Positions 19,900-29,379 are shown, numbered from the stretch's first letter. The stretch is DNA of 64,000 bases from Uliginosibacterium sp. 31-16 (GCF_030730865.1 NZ_JAVALZ010000001.1:620001-684000), one strand, 5' to 3'. Translations and numbers: made by a program. Notes: generated by a model not told the origin, from the sequence alone.

Positions 19900-20682
19900 A
19901 TGCTGCACGGCAGGAATGCGCTGGTCACCGGAGCCACCAGCGGCATCGGGTTGGCCATTGCAGATACTCTTGCCCGCAGCGGCGCAAACGTCATGATCAA
20001 CGGGCTCGGCGACCCCGTAGCCAATCGGGCCCTGTGCCACGAACTGGCCAATCGTCATGGCGTGCGCATCGGTCTGAATGCCGCCGACCTGCGCGACCCG
20101 GCGCAGATCGAGACCCTGTTCGCCCAGGCACACGCCGAACTCGGCGACATAGACATCCTGGTCAACAACGCAGGCATCCAGCATGTTTCGCCGGTCGAGG
20201 ATTTTCCGGTCGAGAAATGGAACGACATCCTCGCGCTGAACCTCACCGCCGCCTTCCACACCACACGGCTGGCCGTACCACAGATGAAGGCGCGCGGCTG
20301 GGGCCGCATCGTGAATATCGGCTCGGCCCACGCGCTGATCGCATCGCCATTCAAGAGCGCTTATGTCGCTGCCAAGCACGGCCTGAATGGCTTCACAAAA
20401 AGCGTGGCGCTGGAGCTGGCTCAGCATGGCGTCACGGCCAATACCGTGTGCCCCGGCTACGTACTGACCCCGCTGGTCGAAAAGCAGATTCCGGACACCA
20501 TGAAGGCACGCGGCCTGACAGAGGAACAGGTGATCCACGACGTGCTGCTGGCGGCCCAGCCGACCCGGAAATTCGTCAGCGTGCAGGAAATCGCCGAGGC
20601 GGTGCTCTACCTGTGTTCGGAAGGTGCACGCTCCATCACCGGCACGAGCCTGTCGATCGATGGCGGGTGGACCACGCAATGA
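19900..20682 (+). CDS. bdhA: 3-hydroxybutyrate dehydrogenase (SDR family)
   Basis: 260 residues. The Rossmann motif is VTGATSGIGLAIA, followed by NNAG, a catalytic Ser in IGSAHALIASPF and YVAAKH (Tyr-x-x-x-Lys). The substrate-pocket pattern NTVCPGYVLTPLVEKQIPD is typical of D-3-hydroxybutyrate dehydrogenases. It oxidises D-3-hydroxybutyrate to acetoacetate with NAD, the step after polyhydroxybutyrate breakdown. AGGGAG lies 8-13 bases upstream. The stop overlaps the start of the next small membrane protein. Confidence 0.93.
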   Translation: MLHGRNALVTGATSGIGLAIADTLARSGANVMINGLGDPVANRALCHELANRHGVRIGLNAADLRDPAQIETLFAQAHAELGDIDILVNNAGIQHVSPVEDFPVEKWNDILALNLTAAFHTTRLAVPQMKARGWGRIVNIGSAHALIASPFKSAYVAAKHGLNGFTKSVALELAQHGVTANTVCPGYVLTPLVEKQIPDTMKARGLTEEQVIHDVLLAAQPTRKFVSVQEIAEAVLYLCSEGARSITGTSLSIDGGWTTQ

Positions 20683-20927
20683 ACTTTCTTCCATCGGGCG
20701 AATGGTCGCGCACTGCGTTTGTGCTGGGCATCCTGTTCGCTTTATCGGCAGGCGCACTCACGCTGAGCGGGGAGAAGTTTCCAGCGTTTTTCGCTGCGCT
20801 GGCGCTCCTGAATGTGCTCAGTAGCCGTTTCGCCAAAGAGCAGTTCAATCGCGGCTTTCTCATCCTTGAAGCCAGCTCAGCCATCATCCTGTGCATTGCG
20901 CTTGTTCTAGCATATCCCAGCAACTGA
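20679..20927 (+). CDS. Small membrane protein of unknown function
   Basis: 82 residues from an ATG that overlaps the bdhA stop (ATGA), suggesting coupled translation. Two or three hydrophobic helices are visible: [34 protein letters not shown] and [19 protein letters not shown] recognise no family. The overlap with bdhA is the only functional hint. Confidence 0.65.
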   Translation: MNFLPSGEWSRTAFVLGILFALSAGALTLSGEKFPAFFAALALLNVLSSRFAKEQFNRGFLILEASSAIILCIALVLAYPSN

Positions 20928-20967
20928 CCCGGCCAGAATCTGCGCCCCGCCTGCGTCTCCCGCACCC

Positions 20968-21006
20968 CTGCCTGTAGAGCGGCTTCCAGCGCGGCTCTAC
21001 AGGCAT
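20968..21006. repeat. Intergenic hairpin repeat GCCTGTAGAGC...GCTCTACAGGC
   Basis: GCCTGTAGAGC (20970-20980) and GCTCTACAGGC (20994-21004) form a perfect 11-bp stem. The sequence is a T-for-A variant of the CCTGAAGAGC family; the compensating change on the other arm shows the stem is conserved, not just the sequence. Confidence 0.75.
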
Positions 21007-21069
21007 GCCCTAGCCCGCCCGGCTTTCCTCTACAATCACGCCTCCCCAACGCAACACAGGAATTCCCTC

Positions 21070-21342
21070 ATGGCACGCATGGTCAAGTGCATCAAGCTCG
21101 GCACCGAAGCCGAAGGCCTCGACTTCCCGCCCATCCCCGGCGAGCTGGGCAAGAAGATCTGGGAGACCGTTTCCAAGGAAGCCTGGCAACAGTGGATCAA
21201 GCATCAGACCATGCTGATCAACGAGAACCGCCTGAACCTGATGGACCCGAAAGCCCGCAAATATCTGGCCGAGCAGATGGAGCGCCATTTCTTCGGCACC
21301 GGCGCCGACGCAGCCACGGGCTACGTTCCGCCCGCACAATAA
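21070..21342 (+). CDS. yggX: Fe(2+)-trafficking / oxidative damage protection protein YggX
   Basis: 90 residues. [18 protein letters not shown] is the family start with its single conserved Cys, followed by [19 protein letters not shown] and [11 protein letters not shown]. YggX protects Fe-S clusters from oxidation and takes part in iron handling in enteric bacteria. ACAGGAATT precedes the ATG. It lies about 100 bp upstream of purC; co-transcription is possible. Confidence 0.95.
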   Translation: MARMVKCIKLGTEAEGLDFPPIPGELGKKIWETVSKEAWQQWIKHQTMLINENRLNLMDPKARKYLAEQMERHFFGTGADAATGYVPPAQ

Positions 21343-21442
21343 ATCCGGAGCCGGGAACCGGGACTGCACTGGGAGACCCCTCGGTGCCACGCCTGTTGTT
21401 CCCTGCCCCGAGTTCCCAGTACCCCGTTCCGGAGTTTTACCC

Positions 21443-22339
21443 ATGAGCCAAGCCCTCTACGAATCTTCCATCACCAGCCTGCCGCTGCTCGGCCGTGGCA
21501 AGGTGCGCGACATCTATGCCGTGGGCGAAGACAAGCTGCTGATCGTCACCACGGATCGCCTGTCCGCCTTTGATGTCATCCTGCCGGACCCGATTCCGCT
21601 CAAGGGCATCGTGCTGACGCAGACCGCGCTGTTCTGGTTCGACAAGCTCGCCCACATCCTGCCGGGCCAGCTCACCGGCATTGCCCCGGAAGACGTGGTA
21701 GCCCCGAACGAGCGCGATCAGGTGCGTGGCCGTGCGCTGGTCGTAAAGCGTCTGAAGCCGCTGCCGATCGAGGCGGTGGTGCGCGGCTACATCATTGGCT
21801 CGGGCTGGAAGGATTACCAGAAGACCGGCCAGGTGTGCGGACATGTCCTGCCGGTCGGCCTGCAGCAGGCCGCCAAGCTTGAAAAGCCACTGTTCACCCC
21901 GTCAACCAAGGCCGAGATGGGCCAGCACGACGAGAACATCGACTATGCCAAGTGCGTCGAGCTGATGGGCGAAGAACTCTCCGCCAAGACCCGCGATGCA
22001 GCCATCCAGCTGTATTCGGAAGCGCGTGACTTCGCGGCCGCGCGCGGCATCATCATCGCCGACACCAAATTCGAATTCGGTCTGGACGCCGCCGGTACCC
22101 TGCACCTGATCGACGAAGCGCTGACACCGGACTCCTCGCGTTTCTGGCCTGCCGACAGCTATGCGGAAGGCATCTCGCCGCCGTCCTTCGACAAGCAGTT
22201 CGTACGCGATTATCTGGAGACGCTGGACTGGAACAAGACCGCTCCGGGTCCGCGCCTGCCGGCCGACGTGCTGGAACGAACCAGCGCCAAGTACGTGGAA
22301 GCCTATGAACGCCTGACAGGCAAGAAGCTGGCGTACTGA
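21443..22339 (+). CDS. purC: Phosphoribosylaminoimidazole-succinocarboxamide synthase
   Basis: 298 residues, the long (about 300 residue) form. [21 protein letters not shown] and [17 protein letters not shown] near the N-terminus, [20 protein letters not shown] and [19 protein letters not shown] identify SAICAR synthetase. It joins aspartate to CAIR with ATP in purine synthesis. The GGAG ribosome-binding site lies about 8 bases upstream. It ends in a clear terminator. Confidence 0.97.
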   Translation: MSQALYESSITSLPLLGRGKVRDIYAVGEDKLLIVTTDRLSAFDVILPDPIPLKGIVLTQTALFWFDKLAHILPGQLTGIAPEDVVAPNERDQVRGRALVVKRLKPLPIEAVVRGYIIGSGWKDYQKTGQVCGHVLPVGLQQAAKLEKPLFTPSTKAEMGQHDENIDYAKCVELMGEELSAKTRDAAIQLYSEARDFAAARGIIIADTKFEFGLDAAGTLHLIDEALTPDSSRFWPADSYAEGISPPSFDKQFVRDYLETLDWNKTAPGPRLPADVLERTSAKYVEAYERLTGKKLAY

Positions 22340-22361
22340 GACTCTGCTTCGCGGATCGACC

Positions 22362-22387
22362 AAGGGCTGCTTATGCAGCCCTTTTTT
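22362..22387 (+). terminator. Rho-independent terminator after purC
   Basis: AAGGGCTGC-TTAT-GCAGCCCTT (22362-22383) followed by TTTTG. Confidence 0.93.
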
Positions 22388-22396
22388 GTTTTACTC

Positions 22397-22410
22397 AGGC
22401 TCTTCAGGGC
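22397..22410. repeat. Reverse copy of the CCTGAAGAGCC repeat
   Basis: AGGCTCTTCAGGGC, the reverse complement of GCCCTGAAGAGCCT, between the purC terminator and the lipoprotein gene. Confidence 0.45.
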
Positions 22411-22470
22411 ACACCCTCCGTGCCGTGCAAACCGCTAAACTGCGGACTCCTCGTCCTGCAGAGGCCTGCC

Positions 22471-23475
22471 ATGTTGCGCATCATCTCCCTGCTGTTCGTG
22501 ATGGCCCTGAGCGCCTGTGCCACGCGCGAGAAACCAGACCCGGCGTATTACGAAATCGACGCAGGGCATTTGCCCAGACCGGATGTCACACTGAACATCC
22601 CCGGCCTCGGCCCCTGCACCGACAATCCGGACCGCAGCCTGCATCTGGACTCCAGTCAGCCGGTCAACGTGCTGGTGCATGGCTGCTTCGGCTCTTCCGG
22701 CAATTTCCGCGGGCTGGCCCAGGTGCTGGCCTTTCACGGTCAGCAGACCGCCTGTTTCACCTACGACGACCGCGCCGGCCTGACCCACAGTGCCACCGAA
22801 TTGCGTCACGCCCTGAATCTGCTCGCCGAGCAGACCCGCGCCCCGCAGATCACCCTGATCGGGCACAGCCAGGGGGCGCTGATTTCACGCAAATCACTGG
22901 CGGATCTGCCACTGGCGCCACCGCGCCCTGAAACGGATCTGCGCCTGGTCACGGTCTCCGGACCGTTCGACGGCATCGCTGCAGCGAAAACATGTGGCCG
23001 CGACTGGCTGAACATCCTGAGTCTCGGGCTGCTGCCGGCGACCTGCCAGCTGGTGACTGGCTCGAAATGGAGCGACATCACCTTCTCCTCGCGCTTCATT
23101 CGTCAGCCCGGAACGCTGACCCCCGGGGTCAGCCGTTATCTGAAGATTGACACTGACGAACGCGGCAGTTGCCGACGCTTTGAGGGTTCGCGTTGCGTCG
23201 AGAGTGACGACATTTTCAGCGTGGCCGAGCAGCGCAATCAGCGCATCGAAGCGGATGCGCGCACGCAGCGCCTGGAGTTGCGCGCCGGGCATGTGGAAAT
23301 CGTCGGCGACAAGCGGGTCGCACCGGTGAAGCTGATCGCTGCCCTGCAGGAGCAGGGCATCCTGAAACCAACCCCCTCGGCCCATGCCGCCGCCTTCCGG
23401 CAACTGCTGGCCAGGGTTTATCAGGATGATTCGTTCATGACCTGGAGCACGCCGGAGAGCCGCCCGCAGCCTTGA
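22471..23475 (+). CDS. Putative lipoprotein serine hydrolase (alpha/beta-hydrolase fold)
   Basis: 334 residues from ATG 22471. A lipoprotein signal peptide (MLRIISLLFVMALSAC) ends in the lipobox LSAC. The nucleophile elbow is ITLIGHSQGALIS, and an oxyanion-type VNVLVHGCFGSSGNFRG lies before it, as in lipases and PGAP1-like hydrolases. The likely location is the outer-membrane inner face; the substrate is unknown (lipid or ester). It follows the purC terminator, so it is transcribed on its own. A conserved Asp and His beyond the elbow cannot be assigned with confidence by eye. Confidence 0.8.
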   Translation: MLRIISLLFVMALSACATREKPDPAYYEIDAGHLPRPDVTLNIPGLGPCTDNPDRSLHLDSSQPVNVLVHGCFGSSGNFRGLAQVLAFHGQQTACFTYDDRAGLTHSATELRHALNLLAEQTRAPQITLIGHSQGALISRKSLADLPLAPPRPETDLRLVTVSGPFDGIAAAKTCGRDWLNILSLGLLPATCQLVTGSKWSDITFSSRFIRQPGTLTPGVSRYLKIDTDERGSCRRFEGSRCVESDDIFSVAEQRNQRIEADARTQRLELRAGHVEIVGDKRVAPVKLIAALQEQGILKPTPSAHAAAFRQLLARVYQDDSFMTWSTPESRPQP

Positions 23476-23527
23476 CCTGCAGGCAGGCATCGCGCGCAGG
23501 CCCGTCGGGAGCTGAGCTCAGAGCATG

Positions 23528-23564
23528 TCTGCTGAAGAAGTCCGCCAGAAGCGGCTTTGCAGGT
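23528..23564. repeat. Intergenic repeat CTGAAGAAGTCCGCC...GCGGC
   Basis: TCTGCTGAAGAAGTCCGCCAG, then GCGGCTTTGCAGG: close to the copy at 29461 (GCCTGAAGAAGCCCGCCAGATGCGGC). It lies between two convergent genes. Confidence 0.6.
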
Positions 23565-23572
23565 AGCCCTGT

Positions 23573-24430
23573 TCAGGCCGTCAGCATCGCCATCGCCGCG
23601 GCGCGGCGCACGCGTGCCTCATCCAGAAGGTGATTGACGGTTTCATGTTCGACACCGGCAAAGGCCTCCTGACGCCGGGCAATCTGCTCTTCCAGCGATA
23701 CCGTGCTGAAGGGGTTGGGGGTACCGGCTGCCGAGTTGGCCAGGAACAGGATGTCGGAAAGCTTGCGCGGTGGCCAGCTGCCGGAGCATTCCTCCTGCTC
23801 GTCGAGCGCCGCAGTGATCAGCTCCGGCGTGCCGAGCGAACGCAGCACGGCCTGGCTGACGCGACGATCCCAGTACAGGATGAATTCGGCCAGCTCGCTC
23901 TGCTCTTCGAGCAGTTCGGGAAAATCATGCACGCGCGAGAGCAGGTAGAACTGGCCGATGTCATGCACCATGCCGGCGAGCAGGGCCGTGTCGGGCTGAG
24001 CATGGTCGAGCTGGATCGCCACGGAATAGGCCAGCGAAGCCACGTCGAGCGAGTGCCGCCAGAGCTGGTCCGCCAGACGCCATACCGGGGCAAACTCCCG
24101 CTCGGTGGCCAGCTGATCGCCGATCACCGCAAGGGCCAGCGTGCGAGCGTTGCTCACGCCCACCCGGATCAGTGCCCGCTGCACATCGGTGACGTCCACC
24201 CCGCCGGGGTTGAAGAAGGCCGAGTTGGCCATGCGCAACAGCTTCACCGACAGCAGGGGCTCCAGGCTGATGACCTTGGAGACAGAGGACAGGCTGGAGT
24301 CCGGGTCTTCAAGGGCACGCCTGATCTTGATCGCCGCCTGCATGCTGGTCGGAAACACCAGTTCCCCGCTCCGAAGCTCTTTTTCGATTGCCGCGCTGAA
24401 GGCCGCGCGACGGTCGCCCGTCTCAGCCAT
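23573..24430 (-). CDS. HDOD-domain signalling protein
   Basis: 285 residues from ATG 24430 (MAETGDRRAAF). FPTSMQAAIKIRRALEDPDSS and ISLEPLLSVKLLRMANSAFF are the usual opening of HDOD domains, and MVHDIGQFYLL stands where HD-type metal sites occur. HDOD proteins are non-catalytic relatives of HD-GYP phosphodiesterases found in signalling and stress pathways. No receiver, EAL or GGDEF domain is attached, so this is a stand-alone form. It diverges from prlC across about 108 bp. Confidence 0.88.
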   Translation of the reverse strand: MAETGDRRAAFSAAIEKELRSGELVFPTSMQAAIKIRRALEDPDSSLSSVSKVISLEPLLSVKLLRMANSAFFNPGGVDVTDVQRALIRVGVSNARTLALAVIGDQLATEREFAPVWRLADQLWRHSLDVASLAYSVAIQLDHAQPDTALLAGMVHDIGQFYLLSRVHDFPELLEEQSELAEFILYWDRRVSQAVLRSLGTPELITAALDEQEECSGSWPPRKLSDILFLANSAAGTPNPFSTVSLEEQIARRQEAFAGVEHETVNHLLDEARVRRAAAMAMLTA

Positions 24431-24538
24431 AGTCAAAACCTTCCACCGTGATTTTTGCTGCACTGCTTTCGTTGACGGCACAATGACGTCTGAACTTCAG
24501 CCCACACGCCTGCATTCCTGCCCCAAGGTCGCATAAAA

Positions 24539-26596
24539 ATGTCTTCTCCCCTGCTCGATTTCTCCAGCCTGCCCCGTTTCGACGCCATCCAGCCCGCCGA
24601 CGTGGCCCCAGCCATCCAGCAGCTGCTGGCCGATGGCCGTACCCTGATTGCCCGCCAGACCAGCGACGACGTTCCCGCGACCTGGGCAGACTTCGTGGCG
24701 CCCATGATCGACGCGGGCGAGCGCCTGTCACGCGCCTGGGGCATCGTCGGCCACCTGCACAGCGTGATGGATACGCCCCCCTGGCGCGAGGCCTACAACG
24801 CGCTGCTGCCGGAGGTGACGCGCTATTACTCGGAGCTGGGCCAGAACCTAGCCCTCTTCGCGAAATACAAGCAGCTTCGCGAGAGCGTGGAATACGCCAC
24901 GCTCTCATCCACACGCCAGCGCATTCTCGACAATGAAGTACGCGATTTCCGCCTCTCCGGCGCGGAATTGGCCGAAGACCAGAAACCACGCTTTCAGGCG
25001 ATTCAGGAAGAGCTCGCCGCACTGGGCGCCAAGTTCTCCGAAAACGTGCTCGACGCGACCAATGGCTGGACTCAGCATGTGACGGAAGAAGCCCGTCTGG
25101 CGGGCCTGCCCGAGGATGCCAAAGCCGCCGCAGCAGCGGCAGCGGAGCGTGCCGGCAAGCCGGGCTGGGTCTTCAGCCTGCAATTTCCGTCCTACTTCCC
25201 GGTGATGCAGTACGCCGAAGATCGGACGCTGCGCGAAGCCATGTACCGCGCCAACGCCACTCGCGCCTCGGAGTTTTCGGCCGAACTGGGCCACGCGGAG
25301 TGGGACAACGCGCCGAACATCGCACGCATCATCGCCCTGCGCAGCGAAGCGGCCAAAATGCTCGGCTACGCCAGCTACGCCGAAGTGTCGCTGGTGCCGA
25401 AAATGGCCGAATCGCCGGCACAGGTGCTGGCCTTCCTGCGCGATCTGGGCACGAAAGCCAAGCCCTTCGCCGAACGCGACATGGCCGAATTACGCGCTTT
25501 CGCCGCCAAGGAACTCGGGCTGAACACGCTCGAAGCCTGGGACATCCCGTGGGCCTCGGAGAAGCTGCGTCAGGCGCGCTACGCCTATTCCGATCACGAG
25601 GTGAAAGCCTACTTCCCGCAGCCCAAAGTGCTCGCCGGCCTCTTCAACGTGGTCGAAAAGCTCTTCGGCGTGGCGATCCGCGAGGACAGCGCGCCGGTGT
25701 GGCACGAGGACGTGCGCTTCTTCCGCATCGAACGCGCCGGCCAGCTCGTCGGCCAGTTCTACCTCGACCTGTATTCGCGCGACACCAAGCGCGGCGGCGC
25801 CTGGATGGACAGCCCGATCAGCCGCCGCGCCACCGCCAGCGGCACACAAACACCAGTCGCCTACCTGGTCTGCAACTTCCCCGGCCCGGTCGCGGGCAAA
25901 CCGGCGACGTTCAGCCACGACGACGTGCAGACCCTGTTCCACGAAGCCGGCCACGGCCTCCATCACTTGCTCACGCGCATCGACGAGCTGTGGGTCTCCG
26001 GCATCAGCGGCGTGGAGTGGGACGCAGTCGAACTGCCCAGCCAGTTCATGGAAAACTTCTGCTGGGAATGGGATGTGCTGCAGGGCATGACAGCCCACGC
26101 CGAGACCGGCGAGCCGCTGCCCCGCGCGCTCTTCGACAAGATGCTCGCCGCCAAGAACTTCCAGAGCGGCATGCAGACCGTCCGGCAGATCGAATTTTCA
26201 ATTTTCGATCTGCGCCTGCACCATGACTGGCCGTTTGACGCAACGCAGGGCGTGCAGCCGCTGCTGGACGAAGTGCGCAAGGAGTTCGCGGTGGTGTTCC
26301 CACCGCCATTCAACCGCTTCGCCAACAGCTTCAGCCACATTTTCGCGGGCGGCTACGCGGCGGGTTACTACAGTTACAAATGGGCCGAGGTGCTCTCCGC
26401 CGACGTGTTTGCCGCCTTTGAAGAAGCCCGCCCCTCCGGCGGCAGCGTCTTCGACAGCGACGCCGGTGCCCGCTACCTCGCCGAGATTCTGTCGGTCGGC
26501 GGTTCGCGTCCGGCATTGGCATCGTTCAAGGCCTTCCGTGGTCGCGAACCACAGGTCGACGCCCTCCTGCGTCACAGCGGGATGAGCACAACATGA
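24539..26596 (+). CDS. prlC: Oligopeptidase A (M3 metallopeptidase)
   Basis: 685 residues. The zinc motif HEAGHGLHHLL (HExxH) is followed about 25 residues later by the downstream Glu in VEWDAVELPSQFMENF. PrlC degrades short peptides, including cleaved signal peptides, in the cytoplasm. The length and the N-terminal NPLL-like opening (MSSPLLDFSSLPRFDAI) match the family. The stop overlaps the start of the DUF4124/glutaredoxin-like gene by 4 bp. Confidence 0.96.
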   Translation: MSSPLLDFSSLPRFDAIQPADVAPAIQQLLADGRTLIARQTSDDVPATWADFVAPMIDAGERLSRAWGIVGHLHSVMDTPPWREAYNALLPEVTRYYSELGQNLALFAKYKQLRESVEYATLSSTRQRILDNEVRDFRLSGAELAEDQKPRFQAIQEELAALGAKFSENVLDATNGWTQHVTEEARLAGLPEDAKAAAAAAAERAGKPGWVFSLQFPSYFPVMQYAEDRTLREAMYRANATRASEFSAELGHAEWDNAPNIARIIALRSEAAKMLGYASYAEVSLVPKMAESPAQVLAFLRDLGTKAKPFAERDMAELRAFAAKELGLNTLEAWDIPWASEKLRQARYAYSDHEVKAYFPQPKVLAGLFNVVEKLFGVAIREDSAPVWHEDVRFFRIERAGQLVGQFYLDLYSRDTKRGGAWMDSPISRRATASGTQTPVAYLVCNFPGPVAGKPATFSHDDVQTLFHEAGHGLHHLLTRIDELWVSGISGVEWDAVELPSQFMENFCWEWDVLQGMTAHAETGEPLPRALFDKMLAAKNFQSGMQTVRQIEFSIFDLRLHHDWPFDATQGVQPLLDEVRKEFAVVFPPPFNRFANSFSHIFAGGYAAGYYSYKWAEVLSADVFAAFEEARPSGGSVFDSDAGARYLAEILSVGGSRPALASFKAFRGREPQVDALLRHSGMSTT

Positions 26597-27069
26597 GGGA
26601 GTTCAAAGTGAAAACATTCTGGATTGGCCTGATTCTCACCGCCCTGCTCGCCAGTCTGGGCGCACAGGCCGAGGTCTTTCGCTGGACCGACAAGAACGGC
26701 AAGGTGCATTACTCCGACGCCCCGCCGCCCGAAGCGGACGCTCAGGCTCGTCGCCTCTACGACAGCCGCATCGAGCAGGACAAGCAGCCCTACGAGACCA
26801 GCAAGGCTGCCGAAAAATTCCCGCTGACCCTTTACGTCAGCGATGACTGCAAAGAGCACTGCAACAGCGCCCGCGCCTGGCTGCAGAAACGCAAGGCACC
26901 ATTCAGCGAGAAGCTCGTCAAGACCAATGAAGAGGGTGACGCACTCAAGCAACTCACCGGCAACAAGCAGGTTTTTCTGCCAACCCTGACCGTAGGCAGC
27001 AAGGTCATTGAAGGTTTCGAAGCGGGTGCCTGGGGCTCGGCACTGGATCTGGCCGGTTACCCGAAGTAA
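26593..27069 (+). CDS. DUF4124 / glutaredoxin-like periplasmic protein
   Basis: 158 residues. A cleavable signal peptide (ILTALLASLGAQA) is followed by the DUF4124 motif EVFRWTDKNGKVHYSDAPP. A thioredoxin-fold domain comes next, with the active-site stretch LYVSDDCKEHCNSARAWL (Cys-Lys-Glu-His-Cys, CxxxC not CxxC) and the cis-Pro region VFLPTLTVGSKVIEGF. A redox or metal-binding role in the periplasm is inferred. It is translationally coupled to prlC. The in-frame GTG at 26608 is an alternative start. Confidence 0.8.
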   Translation: MREFKVKTFWIGLILTALLASLGAQAEVFRWTDKNGKVHYSDAPPPEADAQARRLYDSRIEQDKQPYETSKAAEKFPLTLYVSDDCKEHCNSARAWLQKRKAPFSEKLVKTNEEGDALKQLTGNKQVFLPTLTVGSKVIEGFEAGAWGSALDLAGYPK

Positions 27070-27081
27070 AACACGCGGTGG

Positions 27082-27100
27082 CCCGGCGCTCGGCGCCGGG
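27082..27100 (+). terminator. G+C-rich hairpin after the glutaredoxin-like gene
   Basis: CCCGGCGC-TCG-GCGCCGGG, a perfect 8-bp stem 13 bp after the stop; no T-run, so terminator strength is unclear. The rest of 27101-27340 has no gene I can support. Confidence 0.5.
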
Positions 27101-27340
27101 TCGATTCAGGAGACGCGGAAAACCAGCAAATCCTGTCGCGGACCACGGCGCCGCGCAACGCGCACATCAGCGATCCTGCATCGGTGCCCGGGGAAAACCT
27201 GCCCGCACACCGCCATGGTGGTGCTCCTGCAACATGAATGACCGCCCGGCCTGTAACGACGTGCGGGAGCATGTCGCGGCCAGCCGCTTGGTGATATGTT
27301 GCGGGCTGCATGCGACAGCGCATGATCGGGGGAAAAAGTA

Positions 27341-28609
27341 ATGATCTGCAGCAAGTGTCAAAGTGAGTTGAAACCCGGCGAAAGTGTCTGCGGGCAATGC
27401 GGCACAGCCGTCAAGTCCGCCGGGGAACTCGGTTTTCCATGCGTGCTCTGCGGCACGCCGATTCCGCCCGGTGCAGAGGGCTGCACGCAGTGCGGCAGCA
27501 GCTCCGGCAGTGACGCCGGCATGGCGCTGCCAGACTTGCCCTTGCCGAACACCGGCGCACCAGCGCCGACGCCCGCAGCCCCCCCCCTTTCGCCCGTGCC
27601 CGAAACCGCCGTACCCGCTCCTGCAGCGTCCGGAGCCGCCAGCGTCGCCACCTTCCGCATTCCCGACCCGGAGGCCAGCCCGGACGCTCCGGATGAAGCG
27701 GCCAGCTTTTCTCTGGAAAGCTTCCAGCTCGAAGCCATCGACATTCCTCCGCCCCCGCCGCCCGCACCGGTGATTGCGCAGAAGGCCGCATCGCGTGTGC
27801 AGGCCTTTGATCCCCTGCCCAGTCTGGAAGAGGTGACGGCACCACGTGTCGAAGTGCCCCCGCCGCCGCCTCTGTTCATTGAGCCCAAACGCGAACCCGC
27901 GCCCGAGCCGGTGCCCGAAGCGGTACCCGCTCCGCTGCAAGCTGTCGCACCCGTTCCGCCGGTACGCACGCCAGAGCCGGTCAAACCACGCCCTGCGGAC
28001 ATCGCGCCCCCGCCGCAAGCGCCGGTCACGCCCGCGCCACAGCCCGTCCAGGCGGCTCCAGGGCCGGCACCCGCACCGACGCCGGCCACCGCCATTCCAC
28101 GCTCCGCACCCTTGCCGGTCTGGCCGCCCCGCGTCGAGGAAGAAGAGGAAGAGCTGGGTCCCCAGCCGGAGGACGTGCCCGATGAAGACCTCATCCGCCG
28201 GCGCAAGGCCATCCGGCAATTGGTCATCGTGATCCTGAGTGTCGTCCTGGCGCTGGCCGCTTGGGGCTACCTGATGACGACCAAGCCCTGGATCAAGCGC
28301 CCGGCCTCAGCCGACAGCACGCCGACCCTCGAAGCGCCTGCAACCCCCGCCGCACCGGAAGTGGTCGCCGCATCGGCCCCGCTGGCAACAGCGTCCGGAG
28401 CTGCCGCCGAATCCGCCTCTGCGCCAGCGGCCGCTGCCGAGCCAACGCAGGATGAGCCCGAACTGGTTCCCGAGCCCGTCGTCGCACCGAAACCGCAAGC
28501 TGCACCGCGCGCGGCCGCGAAACCGGCCGCCACGCCCAAGCCCACCCGGAACCGCAGCGAAGAGGATGCCTACATGCGCCAGATCCGCCGCCAGCTGGAG
28601 CAGCGCTAA
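27341..28609 (+). CDS. Zinc-ribbon, proline/alanine-rich single-span membrane protein
   Basis: 422 residues. Two zinc-ribbon halves open the protein (MICSKCQSELKPGESVCGQC and CVLCGTPIPPGAEGCTQC, four CxxC pairs). A proline/alanine-rich region of about 200 residues follows (runs such as IPPPPPPAPV and PVPEAVPAPLQAV). One transmembrane helix (QLVIVILSVVLALAAWGYLM) lies at about 290-310, then a second Ala/Pro-rich tail with basic residues at the C-terminus. The architecture suggests a cytoplasmic metal-binding head and an extended periplasmic arm. I do not recognise an exact family. It is coupled to xthA, which starts right after its stop. Confidence 0.75.
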   Translation: MICSKCQSELKPGESVCGQCGTAVKSAGELGFPCVLCGTPIPPGAEGCTQCGSSSGSDAGMALPDLPLPNTGAPAPTPAAPPLSPVPETAVPAPAASGAASVATFRIPDPEASPDAPDEAASFSLESFQLEAIDIPPPPPPAPVIAQKAASRVQAFDPLPSLEEVTAPRVEVPPPPPLFIEPKREPAPEPVPEAVPAPLQAVAPVPPVRTPEPVKPRPADIAPPPQAPVTPAPQPVQAAPGPAPAPTPATAIPRSAPLPVWPPRVEEEEEELGPQPEDVPDEDLIRRRKAIRQLVIVILSVVLALAAWGYLMTTKPWIKRPASADSTPTLEAPATPAAPEVVAASAPLATASGAAAESASAPAAAAEPTQDEPELVPEPVVAPKPQAAPRAAAKPAATPKPTRNRSEEDAYMRQIRRQLEQR

Positions 28610-29371
28610 GTGAAGATCGCCACCTGGAACGTCAACTCGCTGAAGGTGCGCCTGCCGCACCTGCTCGACTGGTTGCACAGCGAAGCGCCGGATGCGGTCT
28701 GCCTGCAGGAGCTCAAGTGCGAGGACAAGGCCTTCCCACTGGCCGAGATCGAGGCAGCCGGTTACCGGGCGGTGTTCAACGGGCAGAAGACCTACAACGG
28801 TGTGGCGATCCTGTCGAAGCTTGAAGCCACCGGGGTGCAACGCGACATCCCGGGCTTTGCGGATGAGCAGAAGCGCATCATCGCCGCCACCATCGGCGAC
28901 GTGCGCGTCATCAGCGCCTACGTGGTGAACGGCCAGGCGGTGGGCTCGGAGAAGTACGCCTACAAGCTCGAATGGCTGGCGGCGCTGACCCGCTGGCTGC
29001 AGGACGAACTGGCGGCTCACCCGAAACTGGTGCTGGCCGGCGACTACAACATCGCGCCGGAAGACCGCGACGTGCATCCGGACTGGCAGGACGAAATCCT
29101 CGTCTCCGCCCCCGAGCGAGCCGCTTTCCAGGGGCTGCTCGATCTGGGCCTGAGTGATGCATTCCGCCTGCTGGAACAGCCGGAGAAAATCTTCTCCTGG
29201 TGGGATTACCGGATGATGGCCTTCCGCCGCAACTACGGCCTGCGCATCGACCATCTGCTGGTCTCGCAGGCGCTGGTGCCGAGCGTGGCGCGCTGCTGGG
29301 TGGACAAGGCCCCGCGCAAACTGGAGCGGCCATCGGACCATGCGCCGGTACTCGTCGAGATCAAGGCTTGA
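28610..29371 (+). CDS. xthA: Exodeoxyribonuclease III
   Basis: 253 residues from GTG 28610, adjacent to the preceding stop. MKIATWNVNSLKVRLPHLLDWL, CLQELKCEDKAFP (metal Glu), AGDYNIAPEDRDVHP (catalytic Asp-Asn) and the terminal SDHAPVLVEI identify the AP endonuclease/exonuclease III family. It repairs abasic sites in DNA. Confidence 0.96.
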   Translation: MKIATWNVNSLKVRLPHLLDWLHSEAPDAVCLQELKCEDKAFPLAEIEAAGYRAVFNGQKTYNGVAILSKLEATGVQRDIPGFADEQKRIIAATIGDVRVISAYVVNGQAVGSEKYAYKLEWLAALTRWLQDELAAHPKLVLAGDYNIAPEDRDVHPDWQDEILVSAPERAAFQGLLDLGLSDAFRLLEQPEKIFSWWDYRMMAFRRNYGLRIDHLLVSQALVPSVARCWVDKAPRKLERPSDHAPVLVEIKA

Positions 29372-29379
29372 ATAGCCAG

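Noticed and set aside
27078-27341. 87-codon frame in the gap before the zinc-ribbon gene
   Set aside because: Basic, low-quality composition, no ribosome-binding site, overlaps a hairpin.
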